From: Thermococcus aggregans
Lineage (GTDB): Archaea > Methanobacteriota_B > Thermococci > Thermococcales > Thermococcaceae
DNA length: 64,000 nucleotides
Direction: 5' to 3'
NCBI RefSeq assembly: GCF_024022995.1
Contig: NZ_CP099582.1
Coordinates: 1,178,001 to 1,242,000 of the forward strand
A model generated the notes under the pieces. The model had not been told where the DNA came from. It made no database searches and was given only the letters and a program-made list of their open reading frames with translations. The position numbers and the translations under genes are program-made. Below are positions 58,813 through 64,000 of the stretch, in pieces (the stretch's first letter is position 1; each line of letters begins with the position of its first letter).

Positions 58813-60084
58813 ATGGCAGATAGAGTCATAGGTTTAAAATGCTTAAATTGTGGTGCAGAATACCCTCTCAGCAGAATGTTCGAGGGTTGCCCTAAATGTG
58901 CAACAGACAAATTCAGATCTAACCTAACAGTAGTATACGATTACGACGCAATTTCAAAACTTATTTCCAAAGATCTCTTCCTAAAGAGATCAAGACTTAT
59001 GGGAGTGTGGAGATTCAAAGAGCTTTTACCAGTTGAGAACGAAAAATACATGATAACACTGGGAGAGGGTAATACTCCATTACTCAAATGTAAAAACTTG
59101 GAAAAAATCTTGGGACTTAGAAATCTCTATGTAAAAGATGAGTCGAGGAATCCTACTTGGTCATACAAAGACCGGTTATGTTCTGTTGCTATCTCAAAGG
59201 GGCTAGAGTTTGGTGCTAAAGTGGCCACAGTAGCAACAACAGGTAATCATGGGGGCTCTACTGCCGCATACGCTGCTAAAGCAGGGATGGATTGTGTTAT
59301 ATTTACCTTGCCCACAGTCTCGGACATAATGTTAACTTTGATGCATATATATGGAGCAAAAGTAGTGCCCATTACAACACCCGAAGGCAGATGGGCATTA
59401 ATGAAAAAGTGTGTAGAAGAATTAGGATGGTATCCTACGGGCACATATTCGTCTCCAATGCCTACGGGAAATCCCTACGGGGTTCAGGGGTATAAGACCA
59501 TAGCTTTTGAAATAGCTGAGCAGTTGGAGTTTGAAGTGCCTGACTGGGTGGTAGTACCCACGGTTTATGGAGAGGGGTTATACGGTATATGGTTGGGGTT
59601 TAATGAATTTCAAAACTTAGGTATTACTGATGATCTCCCACGGATGATAGCTGCTGAGACAGAAATGGGACCCATAGCGAATGCATTAAGAAAGAATCTT
59701 GACTACATTGAAAAAGTCCCATCGAAACCCACTGTAGCATTATCGATAGCTGGTACTATAAGTAGTTACCAAGCATTAAAGACTATGCGTGATTCAAATG
59801 GCTATGCCATGCCAGTTACTGATGATGAAATATTACAAGCACAAAAAATGTTAGCTAAGCATGAAGGAATTTTTGCGGAACCAGCTTCCTCTGCTTCTTT
59901 AGCAGCCGTGATAAGATTAGTAGAAGAGAACAGGATTGATAGAGATGAAAAAATAGTACTAGTGATTACATCAACAGGGCTAAAGGATATAAGGCCTGTG
60001 ACTCCAAAGAAGTTACCAGCAATAGAGCCAGTATGGAAAGATCTTGAAATATTTCTGAAAAAGCACTATAATTTTCAGCTATAG
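58813..60084 (+). CDS. Threonine-synthase-like PLP enzyme with zinc ribbon
   Basis: 423-residue fold-type II PLP enzyme. N-terminal rubredoxin-like zinc ribbon, C10-x2-C13 and C26-x2-C29. PLP lysine K119 in TWSYKDRLC; GEGNTPLLKC; ATTGNHGGSTAAYAAKAG; the phosphate-binding Gly-rich loop. Though like ThrC, the catabolic setting suggests a related lyase/dehydratase: beta-replacement enzymes such as diaminopropionate ammonia-lyase or threonine dehydratase share this fold. I do not assign a reaction. Just 15 bases after the M24 gene. Its stop is directly followed by the second 47-bp promoter element. Confidence 0.75.
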   Translation: MADRVIGLKCLNCGAEYPLSRMFEGCPKCATDKFRSNLTVVYDYDAISKLISKDLFLKRSRLMGVWRFKELLPVENEKYMITLGEGNTPLLKCKNLEKILGLRNLYVKDESRNPTWSYKDRLCSVAISKGLEFGAKVATVATTGNHGGSTAAYAAKAGMDCVIFTLPTVSDIMLTLMHIYGAKVVPITTPEGRWALMKKCVEELGWYPTGTYSSPMPTGNPYGVQGYKTIAFEIAEQLEFEVPDWVVVPTVYGEGLYGIWLGFNEFQNLGITDDLPRMIAAETEMGPIANALRKNLDYIEKVPSKPTVALSIAGTISSYQALKTMRDSNGYAMPVTDDEILQAQKMLAKHEGIFAEPASSASLAAVIRLVEENRIDRDEKIVLVITSTGLKDIRPVTPKKLPAIEPVWKDLEIFLKKHYNFQL

Positions 60085-60086
60085 GT

Positions 60087-60133
60087 ATTTATAAAGTCTT
60101 CATTGTATATTTTCAAACATAACTGTACATTTT
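60087..60133 (+). promoter_or_regulatory. 47-bp promoter/operator element, copy 2
   Basis: Near-copy of 54332-54378 (42/47). TATA box ATTTATAAAG, then TTCATTGTATATTTTCAAAC and TGTACATTTT. In this copy TGTA...TGTACA gives a further palindromic core. It begins three bases after the stop of the threonine-synthase-like gene and drives the second symporter module. Confidence 0.65.
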
Positions 60134-60340
60134 GGGAGATAAAAATATGTGCTAATGATTGATTACATATATCTGGAACCATAGTAGATAAAAGGAAACT
60201 GGGGGTGATGGCCAAACTTTTGTCATATCCTCAGTAGTAGTTCCATACTTCATTTGCAAACTTCACCATCCCTGACGTAATGCAAATTGAACATTTCGTT
60301 GTTAGCAACTAATTAAGATAAGAAGTGAGGGGGATTAAAA
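60134..60340. other. Leader between promoter copy 2 and second symporter module
   Basis: About 200 bases without a gene. GGGGGTG-ATG at 60207-60216 opens a frame that stops after nine codons (MAKLLSYPQ), perhaps the remnant of a lost gene at the place where copy 1 has the M29-like gene. The last 60 bases (ATTTCGTTGTTAG... GAGGGGGATTAAAAATGG) resemble the leader before the first accessory gene. Confidence 0.35.
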
Positions 60341-60448
60341 ATGGAAGATTACGTGGTAATTGCTGGTCTCTGGGTTTTTGGAATTCCTTTGGTTTCAATA
60401 TTAGTGTCTGTCCTATACTGGTACAAGGTCAGGAGGGGCATAGAATGA
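60341..60448 (+). CDS. Small symporter-associated membrane protein 2
   Basis: 35 residues: a membrane helix (VIAGLWVFGIPLVSILVSVLYW) and a basic tail (YKVRRGIE). RBS GAGGGGG, ATG 60341. Its TGA overlaps the symporter ATG (ATGA, 60445-60448). It shares the position, coupling and shape with the ORF at 55547-55666, but sequence identity is low, so each small protein probably fits its own symporter. Confidence 0.75.
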   Translation: MEDYVVIAGLWVFGIPLVSILVSVLYWYKVRRGIE

Positions 60449-61947
60449 TAGAAGAAGCGATATTCATAGGATACTTGATTTTTTTACTTATAGTTGGTTG
60501 GTTAGGAACAAGAAGAACTAAGACTGGTGAAGACTTCTATGTTGCTGGCAGAAAAATGGGAGCGTGGGTTCTAGCGTTTACTCATGAGGCTAGTATTATG
60601 AGTGGTTGGGTATTCCTAGGAGCTGCTGGTTTTGTATATGAACATGCAGTTGCAGGAACATGGGTAGTGCCTGGAGATGTGCTTGGTACATTAATGGTAC
60701 TTATTCTGTGTGGAATTCTAGTACACAGGATAGGAAAATTAACGGGAGCTATATCAGTAATAGACGTTTTGGAAGCTAGATACTATGATGAAGATAAACG
60801 TATTATCAGATTAATTTTAACCTTGGTAATTTTATTTGCATCATGGGCATATGTAGTGTCTCAGCTAGTAGCAGGGGGCAAGACGCTAGAATTCTTTTTT
60901 GGCTGGAAATATGGCTATGCAGTTGTGATAGTAGGGATGATAATTATACTCTACACAATGGCAAGTGGAATGCTTGCTGTAGCGTGGACTGACTTCGTCC
61001 AAGGACTATTGATGCTGATAGGACTCTCCCTAGCTATAATAGTTGCGCTTAAAGAAGTAGGTGGTTTTGCACCTATGCTCGATAAACTTCATGCAATGGA
61101 TCCTTCATACACAAAGCTTGCTCCCAATTTTCTAGTAACTATGCTTTCATTTACAGTACTTTTGGGTTCAGGAACTTTTGGATATCTAGGTCAGCCCCAT
61201 ATACATGCAAGATATCTTGCAGCTAAGGATGAAAAAACAATTGCAAATGCAACAGTAATATCAGTGGTTGTAATCTCTATATTCATGATAGGAGCAGCTT
61301 TAGGAGGGTTAGCGGGTAAGGTACTATGGCCTGATCCGTCAGTATTTCCAAGAGGAGATCCGGAGTACGTACTGTTACAGTTGTTTAGATACGCATTTTC
61401 TCCAGCGATGGCTGCTCTCTTCACAACTGCAGTTTTAGCAGGAGCCATGTCAACAGCAGACTCCTGGCTTCTCGTAGCATCCACATCTGCTTCATGGGAT
61501 TTCTATAAACAGTACCTTAGAAAACCGATAGATCAGAAAAAACAAGTTAATATTGCTAGAATTACAACATTAGTTCTTGGATTCCTCGCAATTCTGTTTT
61601 CCTTCAAACCAGAATCCGTATTCTGGCTTGTGGCATTAGCATGGGGAACATTTGCATCAGCGATTGGCCCTCCATTAGTTCTTGGTTTATATTGGAAAAG
61701 AGCTACCAGAAAGGGTGCTTTGGTAAGTATAATAGTAGGAGCCATAGTAAATGCTGCATGGCACTATGCTGGTTTAGAAGCTTATTCACATCCTGCAGTT
61801 CCAGGCATGGCAGCTGCAACGATAGCTCTTGTTGTTATTAGTTTGCTAGATAAAGAACCTCCAAAGAAAGCACAGGATTTAGTAGTCTACGCTAGGACGG
61901 GTAAACTTCCTGAAGACTCCGAGTGGAAGCAATTACAAGCTTCATGA
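60445..61947 (+). CDS. Sodium:solute symporter (SSS family) 2
   Basis: 500 residues from ATG 60445 (MIEEAIFIGYLI), not the longer frame that overlaps the accessory gene. Paralogue of the symporter at 55663: same N-terminus, motifs EDFYVAGRKMGAWVLAFTHEASIMSGW, FLGAAGFVYEH, YLGQPHIHARYLA and the shared conversion blocks. The central helices differ (SWAYVVSQLVAGGK, FAPMLDKLHAMD), so the substrate range probably differs too. Confidence 0.88.
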   Translation: MIEEAIFIGYLIFLLIVGWLGTRRTKTGEDFYVAGRKMGAWVLAFTHEASIMSGWVFLGAAGFVYEHAVAGTWVVPGDVLGTLMVLILCGILVHRIGKLTGAISVIDVLEARYYDEDKRIIRLILTLVILFASWAYVVSQLVAGGKTLEFFFGWKYGYAVVIVGMIIILYTMASGMLAVAWTDFVQGLLMLIGLSLAIIVALKEVGGFAPMLDKLHAMDPSYTKLAPNFLVTMLSFTVLLGSGTFGYLGQPHIHARYLAAKDEKTIANATVISVVVISIFMIGAALGGLAGKVLWPDPSVFPRGDPEYVLLQLFRYAFSPAMAALFTTAVLAGAMSTADSWLLVASTSASWDFYKQYLRKPIDQKKQVNIARITTLVLGFLAILFSFKPESVFWLVALAWGTFASAIGPPLVLGLYWKRATRKGALVSIIVGAIVNAAWHYAGLEAYSHPAVPGMAAATIALVVISLLDKEPPKKAQDLVVYARTGKLPEDSEWKQLQAS

Positions 61948-61981
61948 ATTTTTAAATTTTTAATTTCGTTGGAGGTGGCGA

Positions 61982-62689
61982 ATGATGATAAGAAGATGCA
62001 AATTGGGGGTATTAGTTCCTTCCTCTAATATTACTATGGAGTATGAACTTTATAAGATGGCACCAGACGGAGTGTCGATTCATTTCTCGAGAATACCTCA
62101 AACAGAAGATACAGAAGAGCAATTGGCAGCTATGATTGATTATGTTCCCCAAGCTGCCGAATTATTAGCTCATGCAAGAGTTGATGCGATAGCATTCGGT
62201 TGTACTAGTGGTAGTTTCATAAAAGGAGTTGGATATGACAAACAAATTATAGAGAGCATACAACAAAACACTGGAATACCCGCAACTACTACAACAACTG
62301 CTGTTTTAGAAGCCTTGGACTTAATGGGGTTGAAAAAAATCTCAGTTGGTGCACCATACACTGATCCGATAATGCAGAAATTAAAGAAACTACTGGAAGA
62401 AAATGGATTCAAAATAACAAAAATAAAAGGCCTTGGTCTTCTCAAGGGTGAAGGAGACTTACCCATAGATGAAACGTATAAATTAGTCAGAGAAATTGAT
62501 ACTCCTGAGTCCGATGGGATCTTTATAAGCTGTACGGATTTCAAAACTGTCGAAATTTTAGAATTGCTAGAAGAAGATCTCGGAAAACCTGTTGTTTCGA
62601 GCAATCAAGCAACTATGTGGAAATTGTTGAGATTATCGGGGTTAAAGACCAAAATAAGAGGGTTTGGTGCATTATTACGAGAATTCTGA
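61982..62689 (+). CDS. Maleate isomerase / Asp-Glu racemase superfamily enzyme
   Basis: 235 residues of the arylmalonate-decarboxylase/maleate-isomerase (PF17645-like) group. Two catalytic cysteines sit in symmetrical positions: C74 in AFGCTSGSF and C183 in FISCTDFKT. VPSSNITMEYE near the N-terminus and the VGAPYTDPI loop are typical of maleate isomerases. Two Cys suggests racemase or cis-trans isomerase and not a one-Cys decarboxylase. RBS GGAGGTGG; two adjacent ATGs. The gene lies 34 bases behind the symporter and 46 before the aminotransferase. Confidence 0.75.
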   Translation: MMIRRCKLGVLVPSSNITMEYELYKMAPDGVSIHFSRIPQTEDTEEQLAAMIDYVPQAAELLAHARVDAIAFGCTSGSFIKGVGYDKQIIESIQQNTGIPATTTTTAVLEALDLMGLKKISVGAPYTDPIMQKLKKLLEENGFKITKIKGLGLLKGEGDLPIDETYKLVREIDTPESDGIFISCTDFKTVEILELLEEDLGKPVVSSNQATMWKLLRLSGLKTKIRGFGALLREF

Positions 62690-62735
62690 GAAGATGTGGT
62701 ATGTTTCATCAAATGGAAAAGATGGGGGGATAAAA

Positions 62736-63947
62736 ATGAATTATGAAAAATACTATTCGGAAAAAGTGAAAGGTATGAGGCCCTCAATAATTAGGGAATT
62801 GTTAAAGAAGTATGTAGGAAAAAAAGGCCTTATCTCTCTAGCAGCTGGCAATCCTAGCCCAGAAACTTTTCCAACAAGGATAATCAAAAAACTTGCAGAT
62901 GAGGTGCTTGAAAAGTATGGAAAGGATGCACTCCAGTATGGTCCTACGCCTGGTTATTCGGGACTTATAGAGCAGATAAAGAACTTCATAGAAGAAAGAT
63001 ACAAAATAGATTCCTCAAAAGTGGGCGTGTTGATAACGTCTGGTGCACAACAGGTGCTTGATTTAACTGGTATGACTTTTCTAAACCCAGGAGACGTTGT
63101 AATCATTGAAGCGCCCACATATGTAGCGGCTATTGATGCTTTTGCTCAGTATGGTCCTGAGTTTGTTCAAGTGCCAGTTGATGAGGAGGGGATGAGGGTT
63201 GATGTGCTTGAGGACAAGCTTAAGAAATTGAAAGCTGAAGGCAAAAACGTGAAATTCGTCTATACAATCCCAACATTTCAAAATCCTGGTGGAGTAACAA
63301 TGAGTGAGGAAAGGAGGAAGTACCTTCTTGAGCTTGCAAACAAATACGACTTTTTAATCATTGAAGATGATCCATACCACGAGCTTAACTATTCGGATAA
63401 AGAACCTCCGCTGCCTATAAAGCACTGGGATTCAGAGGGGAGAGTTATCTACTCTGGAAGTTTCTCAAAAATCCTTGCACCTGGCTTTAGAGTCGGGTGG
63501 ATTGTGGCGGATCCGCAGATTATCAGAAAATTTGAGATTGTTAAGCAACGGCGTGATCTTCACACGAGTAGTTTTTGCCAGTACATCGCTGCAGAGTACA
63601 TAAAAGGAGGTTATCTTAGAGAGCATATTCCAAAGATTAGGGCATATTATAAACCAAAGTTAAAGGTAATGCTTGACGCTTTGGAAGAGTACATGCCGGA
63701 GGGATTTGAGTGGACTAAGCCGACAGGAGGCATGTTTGTTTGGGTAATGGGTCCAAGTGAATTGAATACAACTTCCATGCTAGAGAAGGCCGTGGAGAAT
63801 GGTGTAGTGTACGTTCCAGGTGAAGCGTTTTACCCAGACAGAAGTGTAAAGAACGCTATGAGAGTGGATTTCTCGTATCCAAGTGAAGAGGAGATTGTTG
63901 AGGGAATTAAAAGACTAGCAAAAACATGCAAAGAAGAGGGGGTGTGA
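62736..63947 (+). CDS. PLP-dependent aminotransferase (class I/II, LysN/ArAT-like)
   Basis: 403 residues from ATG 62736 (MNYEKYYSEKVKGM) behind GGGGGGAT. Fold type I: ITSGAQQVLDLTG, PTFQNPGGVTMS, Asp/Tyr at IIEDDPYHEL and the PLP lysine K245 in SGSFSKILAPGFRVGW. YPTF-like IPTFQNPGG and the overall length resemble archaeal 2-aminoadipate/aromatic aminotransferases. In the island it would form the 2-oxo acid from the imported amino acid. Five bases before the next gene, so one operon. Confidence 0.88.
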   Translation: MNYEKYYSEKVKGMRPSIIRELLKKYVGKKGLISLAAGNPSPETFPTRIIKKLADEVLEKYGKDALQYGPTPGYSGLIEQIKNFIEERYKIDSSKVGVLITSGAQQVLDLTGMTFLNPGDVVIIEAPTYVAAIDAFAQYGPEFVQVPVDEEGMRVDVLEDKLKKLKAEGKNVKFVYTIPTFQNPGGVTMSEERRKYLLELANKYDFLIIEDDPYHELNYSDKEPPLPIKHWDSEGRVIYSGSFSKILAPGFRVGWIVADPQIIRKFEIVKQRRDLHTSSFCQYIAAEYIKGGYLREHIPKIRAYYKPKLKVMLDALEEYMPEGFEWTKPTGGMFVWVMGPSELNTTSMLEKAVENGVVYVPGEAFYPDRSVKNAMRVDFSYPSEEEIVEGIKRLAKTCKEEGV

Positions 63948-63951
63948 CAAG

Positions 63952-64000
63952 TTGAAAGTAGAATTTATGCTTGGAAACCACGCTATTGTGGAGGGTGCTA
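63952..64000 (+). CDS. Probable 2-oxoacid:ferredoxin oxidoreductase alpha subunit, 5' end
   Basis: Only the first 16 codons are in the window. TTG 63952 follows GGTGTGA. The visible start MKVEFMLGNHAIVEGA fits the xGNxAxxEGAxxAG opening of KorA/VorA-type alpha subunits, where pyruvate-binding domain I begins. The gene directly follows an aminotransferase, as such enzymes do in amino-acid fermentation. The short visible length limits certainty. Confidence 0.55.
   Translation, partial: MKVEFMLGNHAIVEGA

Noticed and set aside
54434-62689. Nicotinate (2,5-dihydroxypyridine) degradation pathway from NicX-like plus maleate-isomerase-like genes
   Set aside because: No hydroxylases, no NicD or NicF counterpart and an oxygen-dependent route in a presumably anaerobic host make this unlikely; the two families have other known activities.
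1-64000. CRISPR arrays, rRNA genes, inteins, phage modules
   Set aside because: No regularly spaced repeats, no rRNA-like stretches, no splicing-domain motifs and no virion genes were found on reading both strands.

Overview
The window looks like a chromosomal segment of a hyperthermophilic archaeon of the order Thermococcales, probably a moderate-GC Thermococcus. The evidence is the set of genes: ADP-forming acetyl-CoA synthetase subunits, archaeal class I aldolase, archaeal phosphoglycerate kinase, archaeal TyrRS, a Glt(Tk/Ph)-type aspartate transporter, ThiR-ThiN regulator and two CGP-CTERM surface proteins. TTTAAA/TTTATA promoters, GGTGAT-type ribosome binding sites and two TATCAC-N5-GTG (TGM-like) glycolytic motifs in front of pgk and fba agree with this. 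No species is claimed.

Layout. 1-3.8 kb: a divergent start around a palindromic TATA box (M20 peptidase), a phosphoribosyltransferase, an inverted-repeat-rich spacer and a metal-binding lipoprotein-like protein with a DtxR-like box over its RBS. 3.8-8.6 kb: a BMP/NupNOPQ-type nucleoside ABC operon whose ATPase is split by a one-base frameshift. 8.7-14.2 kb: housekeeping and unknown genes, a decayed flavodoxin gene and a GC-rich methyltransferase. 14.3-17 kb: Ca2+-type P-ATPase. 17-20.7 kb: cysteine desulfurase, ECF S component, ThiR regulator, VanZ-like protein and YjbQ, a likely thiamin-linked neighbourhood. 20.7-29.3 kb: two MBL hydrolases, a YgjP protease, a PD-(D/E)XK-like protein, both ACD subunits, AIM24 and Nth. 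29.3-31.6 kb: a GC-rich PadR plus DrrAB-type exporter operon with a double palindromic operator. 31.6-52 kb: pgk, CGP-CTERM phosphoesterase, a three-gene ABC importer (Fe3+/thiamin type), TyrRS, isoaspartyl dipeptidase with NhaC and Lrp, tRNA-Leu(CAG), AlaX, a duplicated-domain surface protein, GltT, BirA and fba.

52-64 kb is the most unusual part. Behind a wrecked transposase lies an AT-rich amino-acid/peptide catabolism island: a Bat-type HTH regulator, an M29/NicX-like protein, two modules of small membrane protein plus SSS symporter, an M24 peptidase, a threonine-synthase-like PLP enzyme, a maleate-isomerase/racemase-family enzyme, an aminotransferase and the start of a probable 2-oxoacid:ferredoxin oxidoreductase. 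The two symporter genes share long blocks of exact identity inside diverged sequence, which suggests gene conversion. Two copies of a 47-bp promoter/operator element (42/47 identical) precede the two halves of the island, suggesting a common regulator. Together the genes read as import, peptide or amide cleavage, PLP chemistry, transamination and ferredoxin-linked oxidation of an amino-acid-like substrate. The substrate cannot be named from sequence.
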